Assembly (NCBI RefSeq): GCF_021130785.1
Contig: NW_025777993.1
Span: 57,258 to 121,257 of the forward strand
Origin: Homalodisca vitripennis
Lineage: Eukaryota; Arthropoda; Insecta; Hemiptera; Cicadellidae
Length of the DNA: 64,000 bases
Direction of reading: 5' to 3'
Shown here: one piece after another, positions 24,671 to 38,225 of the stretch
Position numbering within the stretch: the first letter of the stretch is position 1
Layout of the letters: each line of letters opens with the position of its first letter
Translations under genes and position numbers: made by a program
The notes under the pieces: model-generated
Database searches by the model: none
Told to the model about the DNA's origin: nothing
Seen by the model: only the letters and a program-made list of their open reading frames with translations

Positions 24671-24966
24671 AATTCCTGCAAGTTTCTCACCAGCCAGCTG
24701 CTATTATAATTCCTGCAAGTTTCTTACCAGCCAGCTGCTATTATAATTCCTGCAAGTTTCTCACCAGCCAGCTGTTATTGTAATTCCTGCAAGTTTCTCA
24801 CCAGCCAGCTGCTATTATAATTCCTGCATGTTTCTCACCAGCCAGCTGCTATTATAATTCCTGCATGTTTCTCACCAGCCAGCTGCTATTATAATTCCTG
24901 CAAGTTTCTCACCAGCCAGCTGCTATTATAATTCCTGCAAGTTTCTCACCAGCCAGCTGCTATTAT
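24671..24966 (+). repeat. 37-bp minisatellite, eight units
   Basis: Eight head-to-tail units of 37 bp, each beginning AATTCCTGCAAGTTTCTCAC and ending GCTGCTATTAT, with only a few substitutions between units (for example CAAG/CATG). There are no unique spacers, so it is not a CRISPR array. It lies about 90 bp right of the piggyBac element. Confidence 0.97.
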
Positions 24967-26159
24967 AAGAAGGAACTATATAGCCTAAAGGCTGGATATG
25001 ATCGTAATGGACTAATAGTTAAATAATATATTAGAGAACTATTAAAGTTTACGCTGACCATTAATTCACATTCGAACAATTTGTCTTTCAAATATTTACG
25101 ACCAAGTTGAAACTGAGTTGAGGGCACTAGAGAGACACACAATAAGCTAAGGGTGACTATACCGCAAAGCTTTGTCCAAACATATGTCAGAGTAGCATGT
25201 CTTGTACTGGAATCACAATTTCTCAGGTAAATTACAAAATAATAAGTAAACTGCCAAATGTATTCTCTTAATCATTAAGTAGAACATGAGGAAAGCTATA
25301 GCTTTGCCGGTTAAAATTTAATTACGAGATTAAGCCAAGATATTTCCAAAATTAAAACCGAGATGATCCATATAAAAATAAATCTAAAGTCAAGATAATT
25401 TTAATAACGGTGGGTCTGTGTTTCAATAGTGAAAAAACTTATACTAATTTAGTTTACTTGAAATTCAGAACAGACTATAAATGAATTTTGTATAGTAATT
25501 CGACTTTTAAATACAGCTAGAAAATAATTATGGTTTAAAAAGAATAGGTAGCTAATACGTAGATATGTATACGTATAGTATACCAAATTGATGATTGGTC
25601 CAAGGGTGAATAGCTATCACATGACTTTGTACCTAAAGTCTAAGAGGATCATTATTAAAGAAATTATAGTGGGGACATTTGAAATATTACCGTACTGTTA
25701 GTTGCGCCAGGTTATTTTAAATGAAAAGGTGAGAGCAGTAAATTGCTGAGTATTATAATTGTTACATTCCTAAATTCGTTATTATATTATTAAATTTTAT
25801 TTAACCATTCCACTTGTCAAACGTTATCTCACTTTATAGCGATTGGAAATATGTAAGAGGTTATCTTTATTTCTTATTAACTAATTCATAGTGACGTTCT
25901 ACTATTGCTTATCTTAACGCTCCATTAAATAAGTTTGAAGTTAACGTAGGAAATATTCGGTAACTAAATCATTATTTTGGATTTAATTTGCTAAAAAATT
26001 GTCCAATGTCAAACTTTTAATATTTTAAATTAATTAATATTGAAGTTTTTTTATCATTTTGTAGACTTATTAGTATTTTTTTTAATTAAGTTAAAATTAA
26101 TTTAAACAGCTTACAATATACATGGATCATATATACCCCTTAGTTACTATATATAATAA
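24967..26159. other. AT-rich sequence, no gene
   Basis: Nothing recognised on either strand. Confidence 0.5.
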
Positions 26160-26520
26160 GAGTTGCAACCAAGGCTAGGAATATAGTATTTGGTTTACTA
26201 GTCCGAAGAGTTTCACGCTGAGTCCCTTATCGCCGAACTGATGAAAACTCGAGAGGTAGTCAATGACCGAGTTAACTTCTGTTGTAACTTCTCACCAGTA
26301 GCTAGTAATTTACACACAAGTCTATATTATACCTTGGTACTACGTCGTCAACAATTTTAAAACTATAGATCTGTTTTCATGGAGATTATCCATTGTTAGA
26401 TAAATGGTGTTTCACCCTAGATAAATCAAACTGATTATATTTCCAAAGATAGGTTGGTGTACGAAATTTTGAATGCACTGTTACTTGATTAGCTGGAAAT
26501 GGAATATGAATTATTATACT
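26160..26520 (+). repeat. Dispersed repeat, partner of 3,040-3,400
   Basis: Gapped match to 3,040-3,400 (ACCAAGGCTAGGAATA, TTTTCATGGAG, CACTGTTACTTGATT). Boundaries approximate. Confidence 0.5.
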
Positions 26521-26924
26521 AAAAACAATAAATTGTGTAACGTAAAATAAACACACCTTACAACATAATACACATAGAGAAAAATATTTCAATAACATCT
26601 CTGTGGAACAGTTGATTTTAAACCAATAAATGATATGTGATATTAATAATGAAAGAATGATGTGATAATAACGGCGAAAATAATATGTAAATTAAAAACT
26701 ATAATTGTTGAGGTATCTTTTATTTTTACTTATAATTTTCTATTAATAACATATTTGTTATCATTATGTTACTAATTTTTGTGAAATTTAATAGCACAAA
26801 ACCTCGTATATTATTTTAAAAGTGTTGTAAACCGAATTTCGTATGAAAACCACAAGTATACAATGCTTCAAAAAAAAGTCTTAAATAAAATGTTTCAAAC
26901 ATGAGTGGCTATATTTGATGTTCG

Positions 26925-27135
26925 TAAATTTATTTTATAAACTTTACCGCATTTCCTGTAGTGATAGTAACAAACGGGCAAGTAAGTGGCAACGGCCAGA
27001 GCCCGATCATTAATTATATGCAGGTTAAATATCCAGTACATTAAGTGAGATATTGTAATCATCTGCAACCCTACAGGTAAAAGACAAATCCATGAGTTGC
27101 TACGGTCTAAGCTCAAGGCTTAATTTTTAACGAGC
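26925..27135 (+). repeat. Block D, partial diverged copy
   Basis: It shares with 13,840-14,030 a degenerate series ending in GAGTTGCTA...AAGCTCAAGGCTTAATT. That last phrase also occurs at 13,998-14,030 and 53,555-53,580. Confidence 0.5.
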
Positions 27136-30119
27136 TACATACATATTCTTTCTGGCGCCCCATATTTTACTTTTACGTAGATAGAAGCTGGTTTGCTCGT
27201 TGTGTTGCGGGAGTACGTTGAGCGCAGACAGGCTGTACTGTTGTGTTGTCACTGACTAGCTATTGCACAGAGTATAAATGGTCTAAACCATATTTTCTAT
27301 TCCATTAGTCACTGATTCAACTCTAAATGAAAAACAGTAAATATAAAAAAGTGTTCTCTTTTCATAGTACTCCATTTTTCTAAGGAAATAGGAATAAGTC
27401 TAAGAATAAATCAGTAAAATGTAGAAACTTTAATTAATGAATTCTGTTTCCATTCAAGTCCAGCCGTGATAAGGTTTAGGATAAGGGATGATAAGTCTCC
27501 TAGAGACTGGACGGACCCTAAGAATTTATAGCTACAAAATAGGGCAAAGCGAGTTTGGGTAGCGGTATAGTGGAACATATTAGATATATCTGGTAGTCGT
27601 CAGAAATCTGTAATTATCTTTAAATGCAGAAGATGTCTTTTTATGACAGTTTTACTTGACTTAACTTCATCATCTCTTCATATAGCAGTTACAGTTGTCA
27701 GTCACTCACTTATTCATCACTAATTGTCGTACTTTTCAAAATTTCAGAAAATCCAATTTAACTCATGTATGTCACATGACACCATTTTCATAATGATCAA
27801 ACATCCATACAAGGTAATAATAAGATTAAAATTTTCAACATGCTAATGTTCTAGAAAGGAGAAATTTGCACTGCTTTATTATTCTCTCAACAGACTCCCG
27901 TCAGCGAAAATTCGTTAAACTGACAATAGATTACAATGTCGGAAGTAGTAATTGTTTAACCTGAGTCGAAGTTTCAGACCAACTCAATTTTGTGATCGAT
28001 ACACCAATGCAAGCTATGTGGTGGAGGAAATGCCTTAGAACGGAAGTAAATTACAATGTCCGGATGTAGATGGTATTTTACAAAAGCAGGCTTCCTCTAG
28101 TCACGCATTTACTTATTCCAAAACCGAATTTAAAAAAAACTTATAAATAAGGGAGTGACAAAATAACAATTAGTCGTGAATGGTTCTACATAAGGTGCAG
28201 GGAATGACAGGTGAGTAAGTGGAAAGTGATTTCTGTTCCCGGCGTGAGAAATGTAACACGGCTATAGCTAGCATGTAAGATTGCCAGTTCTTGCTGCTAT
28301 AATAAATAATATTTAGCATTCGTTATTATTTTACACAGAAGGCTCACTATCGTTAATAAGTAAATGTATGCACGTGTTAATGGGAAACAATTATAAATTG
28401 TTGCCCACTTATATTAAATGTGCTATGGTAAATGATTTGCGATTATTATCTTGGAAAAATATTTACGATAAAGACAGTAAAATTTTCTTCTAAGGCAATG
28501 TTTATTATAGCTGAGTAGTTATCCTGGCCCGATATTTTGGGAACTGATTTTATGGGGACATGATCATTAACATACATAATGACCTGAATTATAATGAATG
28601 AATTATAATGAAGTGCCTGATGATGGAATCTTTGATTCAGAAAGGCCTTGCACAAAATAAAAAATTATATATTGGAAAATGTTGTATTCCTTTATCTAGT
28701 GATACTACAATAGACTTGAATTATTTCAAATAAAACACAATAATTGGATTTTACAAAATAACATTGCAATATCAAGTAACACAAAACTGAGAATTATAAC
28801 AGGGTATTTTAAAGCCAAGGATGCAATAACAAAATTACTGAATTGTTATCCAGATGTTAAAACAAATGTACAGAGTTGGATACAAACGGGAGGTCCCTTC
28901 TGCAACCTTAATTTCAAATAAGCAAACCAGCTTGGATGATTTTAAGGGGAAAATCCAAAGATTTGAAGTTAGCCAGGATGATAAAACTGCAGTTGAGCAA
29001 AGTTTGTTAAATGCTAGTGTGGAGGAAGACGTCTTGAGGTTGAGATCACAAATACATCTTTAACCATTTTAAACAAATCTCTGAAGCCTCCAGAAATAAT
29101 TTATTAGTGTGCATGTGCGACTCTCCAATGTTCGACGATTGATATTATAGAAATTTGTATTCAAACAAGACTAAAAAATTCTTGTTTAACAATTTCTAAT
29201 AAGCTACAAAAATCATAAAACCTCATATTTTTGGAGACTTTAGATTTTAATTCAAGCCGATTTTTGGAATGAAATGAATACTCTTTATTGAAATTTAATT
29301 ACTGTGTATCATAATTCATTAAACACTACAGTCGATTAATCTCCAGTTTAAAATCTCAAGGTTGACAAGGTTAAATGTTAAAAGAATTCTAGAGACTTCT
29401 TAAATGGAAATTCCTCATTTGTATGTTACTATTTCAGTAATTTGTTCCTCATACGTTCCGTCTGTGCCCCTTTATCTTTATACCCGTATTTATTAGGTGA
29501 CATTTTGTTATATTAACTGATTCATAATCATTTTTTAAGTGAGTTTTGTATGTGTTTGTCAATGTACAGACTTGGTGCAACTAAACATACGGCGTATATT
29601 TGATCCGTTTAGTGTTGATTGCTTTTTACTGTCTTTGATATAATAAATTAATTAAAATTAATAACTTATTTTTCAATTTAAGAAGTACTAAAGCTTTATT
29701 TTTGAATAAATAATGGTATTATATTGACCATTTAATGCGTTAGATGTAACTATAATAATAGTTTTTCAGTACTGTGCAATAGAATCCATTCGGTATTAAA
29801 GAGGGCTTTCTTAAGGATTAGCATATAGATCAAGACTGAGAGATGAGAGGCGAAAAAGATGAGCTAATTTGTAGGCTCCCTGAAGGTCCATTATCTACAC
29901 CACTACACTTTATACAGCCCAGGAGTTTTGATGCAAAACAATTTATTGAACTTTTGTTTATTAAATATGTATAAAATGGATAAGAATTTTTTCAGTATTG
30001 TGGCACAAACAAATTTTTATTTATAATAAATTAATATTAAAATAACAGCTTGAGTAATTATAAAGAAGCTATTTTACACACAGACACACACATGATTAAA
30101 TGATTTTTTTAACTTAAAA
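27136..30119. other. AT-rich sequence, no gene recognised
   Basis: A GC-richer patch near 27,150-27,260 and a 69-codon open frame at 28,854-29,063 are the only unusual spots. The frame's product (polar, with a mid-region DDFKGKIQRFEVSQDD) matches nothing I know and lacks supporting context. Confidence 0.45.
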
Positions 30120-30777
30120 AGCTTCCTTAAGGATAGAACAAGGTATATCCACTTAAGGACACGCACTTCAAGTCAGTAAGTTAATTTGTTATCCAAATAT
30201 CCCCTTGATAGATAGGCAAAGCTATTGTTCAGTAAATTAAAATTCCCGTGCATGTTTAGTTCAGTGTTCGTGTTCAAGTCCAGAAACCATTCGGATACAA
30301 CCATTTAACTTTTATTTACCGCACATAAAAAACCACATTCACCTTAAAATACTTACAAAATTCTACAAAACCACTTTTTGATTTGTTTCTTTTTGACTGA
30401 GTAAAATGCTTGTTTACAAAATAATTTAATAAGCGAGATTATGTTTTGATAAGCCGGTACGTTTGTAATAAATCACATGCAGAATTTAAGAATAGTTAGA
30501 ATTGCCACTGATTTTTAATACAGCCTCAATTTTACTCCTAAAAATTACTCCTAAAAAGTTACTATTTATAATATTATGTTGTAAATTTTAATAGTTTTTT
30601 ATCGCCTCTGAAATAATGAGTCCAATAACGAGTGTAGAATCCACTGGATCTTGTTATTACATATATTTATAAAAAACTAAACATATAATTTATATGAAAA
30701 CTATATCATAACCTAAAAACACATTATTATTCTCAATCACTACAAAACTATCATTTGGAAGAACTTGAGAACAGTGT
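30120..30777 (+). repeat. Composite repeat block A, copy 2
   Basis: It begins GCTTCCTTAAGGATAGAACA and runs parallel to 10,657 and 37,570. It is broken at its right end by the insertion at 30,778-31,420. Confidence 0.75.
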
Positions 30778-31420
30778 TGTACCGTTAGTTAGTTCCATTT
30801 TATATATTGCAACATTTTACAACCTAGTTAGCCAGTACAACTTAATATTATTTTTTATCCAATGTTCCGGAACTAAATTATCGACGGACTAACTACCAAA
30901 TTGGCACGCGTATGAATATTTTATTGTAACCCTTCATAGCAGCCCAACTACGTGACCGATTTCACCTCGCGCGCTATGTCCGCGAGCTCAAGTATTATTT
31001 GAGTAGATGGCTACCACTTTCATAACTTCTACTCCTCTTCTAGTAATTACCGACTAGAAATAACCCTTCTTAGACTACATCTTCAATGTCTCGTGCCAAG
31101 ACGCCGACGCCCGGGTTGTGAGTCTACATATTGCGAAGGGAAGTAAAATCTTAAAGTTTTATAAAGTAAAATATCGTAGGCATAAGTAAAAAATTCCATA
31201 GAACATTGGATATTTTAGGCCCACCTATCAGATATACATTTTTAGTTCTTGTACTCTAACTGGCAGCAACGTGGCAAGGCATACATTTAATTTAACAACT
31301 AAAAGTGGTGCTTGTAAGTTTCATGAATTAAATTGAACTTATAAGTAAACTTTGCAATTCGAGTATTTATTACTACGACCTCAGAAGTCACCACCCCCAT
31401 GTGTTATCGTCATTCGGTAT
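30778..31420. mobile_element. Putative 643-bp non-autonomous insertion in block A
   Basis: Blocks at 11,318 and 38,205 run straight from ...ACAGTGAAGT... or its variant into the TCTG(G/T)TACATT segment. Here the same two flanks are separated by 643 bp. The insert is bounded by AGTGT on both sides (30,773-30,777 and 31,421-31,425), a possible 5-bp target-site duplication. Its ends form a very short imperfect inverted repeat (TGTACCG / CGGTAT). It includes a GC-rich segment near 30,985-31,120. No open frame. Family unknown. Confidence 0.55.
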
Positions 31421-31762
31421 AGTGTAATCGTCTGTTACATTCAAAAGAAATACTCAAACACATATTCCACAACACGTTTTACTTCCGGTTACTTTAATAG
31501 ACAGTCTTCGTTCAAGAACATTTAGTTGTTACTTCGGTAGTTAGAAAACATGGTGTATAACAACTGCTGGTTTTTATTTTGCTTTGGTCGATACCATCCT
31601 TTATCTTTATTAATTTTATATTGTTTTTGTGCAATACTTTTAGAGCAAAGTACACAGAAATAAATGTCAAATCACTATCAGATAATAATATACAGACGGA
31701 AAATATGTCTCGAAGGAAATGTATATGAGATCTATTATTACTTTACTTTAAAAACTTCTAAT

Positions 31763-32346
31763 GACCAACCTTGGCAGGGATTGGGACTGCCTGTGCTTAA
31801 AACAGTTGCCGTGCATTCACCACTGTTACTAGAACCAACAGCAATGGCTGCAGTGAAACTGCTATGGGCACCCATGTTAGATTATTTCCATGGTACTAGA
31901 GCCAGTCCTTGGGCAGGTCGTAATCCTTTTACCATGCTACCATGTAATACTCCCCTCCCTTATTAGGTTTGTTAATTGATATAATGAAGATTACGTCACG
32001 TGTGCTGCAATCTACTGCAGACAATATGCACTGTCTCGACAAAAAATTATCTGGATTCGTAAATGAGACGTCTTAAAATTTACAGTTTAAATACTTTATA
32101 ATAGCGTTAAAGGGTTTCATATTAATTTTTTTTAAACTATTATTGAAGTCCAAGTACATTTATAGAAGAAAAAAGTATTTTTTTATGACAGACCGCTTGA
32201 TATTAAAAGGAAATGTATTATGTTCTCGGTTTTAATTCAGGTAATATAAATAGAGGTTATTCCATATGTTCTTCGATTTGACACGAATTTCTGCAATGCT
32301 TGTACCAAATCACTCAAGTGCATAATGCGCAGACTTGAGAGATGTA
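31763..32346 (+). repeat. Composite repeat block B, copy 3
   Basis: A close match to copy 1: GACCAACCTTGGCAGGGATT, an intact ACTAGAACCAACAGCAATGG phrase and GATTACGTCACGTGTGCTGC. It follows block A and the 30,778 insertion, and leads into a partial block C ending near 32,640. Confidence 0.8.
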
Positions 32347-32904
32347 TAAATATTATTATAAGTAAGTTTGATACATTATAATTTGACATGATACGAATTT
32401 CACGTTCCCTAGGTATAAAGCTTTTATACGAATGCTAAACATTGGACTAACCTTTTAATTAGGATTATGTTAAAAACGGTTTAACACGACTAAATATTGA
32501 AATAGTGATGAATTTAGTTTCTACAAAAAATTTCTAACAATGCAAATGATAGATTTATTATCCTCATGGAATATTACTATTTGTTACATATTCTTAATAA
32601 TTTTCTCCAATAGTTAGAAATATGTAGTGTCCTGTCTAAACATTTGTGTCTATTAAATTCTTCCAAAAATAAAGGATCTATTCAAAGACAATCGGTAGGA
32701 TTAATCCAATATTACTGCAATTTGACCCTAGAAGTGACAAAAGTCCCTTTAATTGTCTTTTTGATGTGTTTGCATATCAGATAAATACCATGACAAATGG
32801 TAAGTTAGAAAAATATACGCACCCTGAAGTAAGAGACCAAGTGGTAAGCACTGACTCCAATTAAAAACTAGTCATTTTCTGAAGGTTTAAGAAAATTATT
32901 TTTA

Positions 32905-32910
<6 letters not shown>

Positions 32911-32973
<63 letters not shown>
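32911..32973. repeat. (TA)n microsatellite
   Basis: About 60 bp of TA with a single interruption. Confidence 0.95.
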
Positions 32974-33385
32974 TTATATTCGTTTTACTTTTTGATACTG
33001 TTCAATAACATAATCATGAAATCTGTTAGTAATTCTCATACAATCGTCTTTCTCCAATAAAATAAAGCTTGGCAATCAAGAGATAAGTGCGTTAATCCCA
33101 TACTTTTCCACGCTATGTCAAATTAATGTACTTTTGCATATTTTCTGTCCCGTATATACCAAGTTTCGTGCTAACAGTGCTACCACCCTAAAAATCTCAG
33201 ACTATAAAATTGTGACTGGCTGTGCTACGTGCTTTGATACGGCATACACGTCCACTGTTTAAATTCTGTTACTGAATAATGTTGGAATCAAGTTTTCTAA
33301 TAAAAAATAGATTTTCATGTTTTTACTAAATAAAATATTTTTGATTACACTGATCTGATGACCAAGTCAAAAATAATATGCAACA

Positions 33386-33764
<379 letters not shown>

Positions 33765-33947
33765 AGCCTCCAAACACAACCATACCATACCCTACACTAA
33801 TTCCATTATAACAAGTAAAATAAAATCAAATTTTCCTTGAAATTCCATTTATTTCAATCAAAACAAAAACTAAACAGTAAAATACAAGTATCTTATTATT
33901 GAAAATAGAAAAAAAAGTTATTTTTCACACATGTACCACTTTCAATG

Positions 33948-33953
33948 TTTATT
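33948..33953 (-). promoter_or_regulatory. Poly(A) signal of the Ginger2 gene
   Basis: AATAAA on the minus strand 27 bp past the stop codon, in TTTAATAAACATTG. Position and sequence fit a cleavage/polyadenylation signal that keeps the transcript inside the element. Confidence 0.6.
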
Positions 33954-33979
33954 AAAGTTCTTTTCAGAAAGTATTCACT

Positions 33980-36014
33980 TTACTTGTTAGCACAAGAAGT
34001 GCTACCGTGACATTTAGAATTGCATTTTAAATTTGATTTTACACATTTGCAAGATCTGCCCGAACACTTCTTCTTGCATCCACATCTGATGAAACCTTGT
34101 TTGGACCCGGATGACTTCATTGCTTCTTTACGGACATTGAGCTGTTCATCAGGTACATCGATGTTATTAATAAATTTATTAGGAGCTACCTGGAACTGGT
34201 TTCTGGAAAACTGTTTGTCAAGAACTCCATGCTTTGTACCAAGGGTATAGGAATCATCGTTCTTATTTATTACAACAGCCATTACATTTCTTGGAGCTAG
34301 TCGGCCCCGGTCGACATCAGGAATGTTTACCAAAACGTTATCGCCGACTGAGACTGGAGTTAATTTTCTTTCAGTACGCTTTAACATTTTGGCTGCCTGA
34401 CTTTTCAATGCAGTTACACAGTTTTCTCGTATTGTGTCTATGGCAGATTTTCTTGAGCAAAGAGTGCACAAAGGTAAGCCTAGGTCTTCGTTATTTAAAA
34501 CTTCATAATGTATGTGCTGACCACATTCAAAACAGCTGTTTGCTTTGTCACAATCTATTGCTTTGTCACAATCTATTGCTTTGTCACAATCTATATTACA
34601 GAGTGTTAAGTTATCGCTGGACATAGTTTCTTTTTCTACGTGTTCATTGTTTTCTACAGTCCTTGTCAAAATCTCCGAAGCATCTTCATCCACAGCATTT
34701 ATTTCTTCGTTGTCTTCTTCATTAAAACTTTTTTCAAGCTTAGAGAACTCTCCTTCTAGTTCTTCCTCAGTAGTTATTTTTGTTACGACGTCGGCTGTCA
34801 AAGGGGAATCTAATAATCCATTTTTCTGTGGTGAACCAAACATTGCCTCATAAGGGGTTCTCTTGATCCCACTGTGGTAACTGTTGTTCTTAGTATTCTG
34901 AATGATCCTGAGACCATTTGCCCATCCTGAGGTGTTGTTATCAGTCATCCAAGCCACAAGACTATCTCGAACGTCTTGATTGGCCCGTTCGACAGACCCT
35001 TGACTCTGCGAGTGTCTTGGTTTTCCATGTACTAGTTTTATGGCACTCCATTTACTGGCTAGGTTCTCGATAACCTGAAAACCGTACCATTACCATTACA
35101 AAAATACTAAATTCTAGGGTGGAATCTTTTCACTACAGTAATTTGTTTTTACCACTTACCCGGTTACAAAATTCCCGTCCATTATCACTGTGAAGTATGT
35201 ATGGAGCCCCAAATAAGCAAAATATATCCAAAAGGATGTCGGATACTTCATCAGCAGTTTTAGTTTTCAAGGGACGTAGAACAACAAACTTGGTGAGATG
35301 ATCTTGATAATTAAGGATAAACTTGTATTCGCCGTCAGGCTCTGATTGCATATCAATTAGATCCACCTAAAATACAATAAAAATACATAAATCGACTCAA
35401 CATAAATGTTATGTCAACTATACCATATACCTCATTATAACAACTGCCAGTGCGTAATACGCTTAGGTATTTGTCAGCAAAGGAGAAACTGTCTTATTTA
35501 GAGAAATGCTATGATATCTTACCTGGCAGCGTGAATTTAATGCTGTCATAATGATGGGTTTAACAACCAGCCCTTTACTTTTTGACTTTTTCTTAAGTGC
35601 GCAAGGTTCGCAAAGATCCAAATATATTTTAATTACCTCCCTGGTAATGTTACAAAATTTCTTTTTTAGCTCGGCTTCCATAGCTTTTTCTTTTTTATGA
35701 CCAACTCGTAAGTGAGCTGAATGAATTGTGTCATACATTTGATCAATGCGACAGAAATATTTTATATCTGTCATTTCTTCAGTTGTTTTTTCAATCAACA
35801 TTTCTTTATCGCCAATGTTTATGACATCAAACCGATTGATTCGGCGATAATCTTTAGACATCAAGGACTGACCATTTTTCCTCTTCTGTTTTGCCTCCTT
35901 TACTTCGCTGATAATTTCTTCATAGCGTGGCTCCTCGATAATAAAATTTCGACTTGTGAGACCATTCTTCTTGGACATCAGATCTTCCAATTTACTGTGA
36001 AATGATTCCTTCAT
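33980..36014 (-). CDS. Ginger2 transposase (gypsy-like integrase), three exons
   Basis: DDE integrase-type transposase, related to the KRAB-A-domain-containing-2-like proteins annotated in many animals. Exons on the minus strand: 36,014-35,523, 35,366-35,160 and 35,074-33,980. Introns of 156 and 85 bp have donors CAG|GTAAG and CGG|GTAAG and T-rich acceptors ending TTTTAG and TTTCAG. Joined length is 597 codons with no stop or frameshift. Start chosen at MKESFHSKL; an upstream in-frame Met would add 37 hydrophobic residues and is less likely. An HHCC zinc-binding domain lies at about 98-138 (H101, H106, C135, C138). The integrase core has D166 (QVDLID), D225 (HSDNGREF) and E262 (GSVERANQ), giving D-x58-D-x36-E. 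A C-x2-C zinc knuckle pair lies at 414-439, an SH3-like SVGDNVLVNIPD region at about 475, and a cysteine-rich tail at 564-594. An 18-bp triplication encodes CDKAID repeats at about 396-411. Confidence 0.88.
34543..34596 (-). repeat. 18-bp triplication inside the transposase exon
   Basis: Three in-frame copies of CTTTGTCACAATCTATTG (plus strand; the last one ends differently), encoding repeated Cys-Asp-Lys-Ala-Ile-Asp. They lie in a linker between the acidic region and the zinc knuckles, so the reading frame is unaffected. Confidence 0.9.
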
Positions 36015-36221
36015 TTCAAACAAAATCACAAAACACAACAGCACTTTAAAATAAGTCAACACACGCCACTTACGCACAGAACAAAGAAAAACTGCTTGTG
36101 TATAACGACAGTGCACTAATGTCAATGAAAATAGACAGTAGGCCTATTTGTTGCTAACAGTGACGATAGTGGGGGGGGGGGCGCATGTCTCGACCTGCAC
36201 GTCTGGACTGTGGGAAACGGA

Positions 36222-36502
36222 TTTCGGCGTTTGCGCAAATTACAAATACCCACAACCCGACGTGGGCAAATTAGATTACCCACGTCGGGTTATGGGTATT
36301 ATGGTTTTGCTCAATCTCCGATGAACGTGTTTATTTCGTCTCTTGAGTACTTTCGCTTACCCACAACGCGTTCTGGGTATTTCGCTTCGGCCAATGTCCG
36401 AAAAAAAATGCTCAATCCGCGACGTGGGTAATTCACGTTGTCCACATCGCGGAGTGAGTAAAAATTTCGGACATTGTCCGAATTCGGTGTTTGAGTGTAA
36501 CA
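36222..36502 (-). repeat. Ginger2 terminal inverted repeat, right
   Basis: 281 bp, reverse complement of the left repeat. The gene's start codon lies 208 bp inside it, so the promoter is probably in or next to this repeat. An 11-G run (36,171-36,181) sits in the gap. Confidence 0.95.
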
Positions 36503-36515
36503 TATATATATATAT

Positions 36516-36870
36516 AGTCCTCATTTGCGCTCCAGCAGCCAAAATCGAAATGGCGTGTGGTGGTGTCACTGGAGGTTCGGGACCAAGCCCAAAAATGCAC
36601 TATTCCCTGTCAGGACGCTGCCAGACCTCGGGAAACGAGCCGGGAATCACTAGCAATCCCACACTAATGTCAATCCGCCGTATCTTTATCACGGGCAGAT
36701 TGAAGAAACAGCTATTTCTTGTATATATTGGAGTTGACGTTTGTCCATCAAAAATTCTGCTTTAGTGGGGAAGGGTAAAATCTGAGAGATTTTGCAGGGA
36801 ATATTTCCTCTATCACTCAAAGTCTCATTTACAAAAGAAGAAAATAGTCAGGTGCTGTTCTGGATCTGTG
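36516..36870 (+). repeat. SINE-like repeat (block S), copy 2
   Basis: It matches 9,665-9,990 from GTCCTCATTTGCGCTCCAGC onward. The tRNA-like head seen at 9,605 is missing; the TA microsatellite and the Ginger2 element occupy its place. Confidence 0.6.
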
Positions 36871-37569
36871 ACGTACAAAAGAAAAGGAGAAAAACTGTGT
36901 ATCGTAATATAGACTCGCAATTTGTAATATGGTATACTCTTATAACTAAGCATGGAGAGAAGCAATAATAGACCTGCTATAATAAAAGAGTGCTTTAACA
37001 ATGTAACGCTTAACTCAAAATTACAATGTAACGAAAATTAATTTCTATATGTAACGCGCTGAATTCAAATAATTAATATATGAACTTATGATCAAGAGAA
37101 ATAACGTGGTATATCAGTTTTTTAGTTATATTTGTTAAAATTCTGCTCAACTTTGTATTTATACAACTGCAAAACATTTATTTGTACTTTCACTTTATTT
37201 GTAATTTTTAAAACCTCTACATACATGTACGTAATATAATGTACTCACACTACGTTCACTGTATGCTCTGCATCAGACACTGTTGGAATTTTTGACAATA
37301 GGCAAGGCCTGTGACGTGATGTTAATTGCGTGCTAAACTATGTCTGCCATTGTTTTGTTTTTTAAAACACTCTGGAGAAAGTCTTTGTGATGACATATAT
37401 GGTTGAAGTGCAATATTTTGAACATTCTTTTGTAATTGACTAAGCAATATTAGAATGGTAATGAATACTTGAGCTCTTGGCGATTCTTCTATAACAGAAT
37501 TTATAAGTATACAATAAACAAGTAAGTAAAAAAAATCCTAATACTTAAATATTATATATAACGGAAACG
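36871..37569 (+). repeat. Link between blocks S and A, copy 2
   Basis: It runs parallel to 9,991-10,656 (for example ACAAAAGAAAAGGAGAAAAA, then ATGGAGAGAAGCAATAATAG and AGACACTGTTGGAATTTTTG). An open frame at 10,219-10,431 is not preserved here. Confidence 0.75.
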
Positions 37570-38225
37570 GCTTCTCTAAGGATAGAACGAGGTATATCCA
37601 GTCAAGGACACGCACCTTATGTCAGTAGTTTAATTTGTTATCGATATATCCTCCTGATTGATAGGCAAAGCTGTTATTCAGTTAATTAAAATTCCAGTTC
37701 AATATGAGTTCATGTTTACTTCAGTGTTAGTGTTCAAGTCTAGAAACCATTTGATTCAACCAGGTAACCTTAGTCTATTTCATTTAAAGAGAGACTCACC
37801 TTAGTATACTACTTTAAGATTCTAAAAAACTACTTTTAGATTTGTTCTCTATTTTTAACTCAGTAAAATGTCTGATTATCAAAAGACATAATAAGGGAGA
37901 TTATGTTTTAATGTGTCAGCACGTTTGAAATAAAATAAATTAAAATGTGAGAAAAGTTATAATTACCAGTGATTTTTAATACGGCCTCACTTCAATTCCT
38001 CTAATGAACAAAAGTTTCTATTTATTACCTTATTCCGTTGCAAATGATTTAAAGTTTTTTATCGTCTTTGAAGTAATGCGTCATATATTACTACGAATAT
38101 TTATAAGAAAGCTAAGTATTTATTTTAAGTTAAAACTATTTCGTAGCCTCAAAACACAAAACCCTACATAACAAAACTATTAATTGGGATAATTCCAAAA
38201 CAATAAAGTAATCTGTTACATTTAA
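37570..38225 (+). repeat. Composite repeat block A, copy 3
   Basis: It begins GCTTCTCTAAGGATAGAACG and parallels 10,657-11,330 to the end. Confidence 0.75.

Noticed and set aside
24671..24966. CRISPR-like array
   Set aside because: Units are contiguous 37-bp tandem copies without unique spacers, in eukaryotic DNA; it is a minisatellite.
28854..29063. 69-codon open frame
   Set aside because: No family recognised, no upstream or downstream exon seen, length within chance expectation.
34020..34853. Plus-strand open frames over the Ginger2 gene
   Set aside because: They are antisense shadows of the minus-strand transposase exon.
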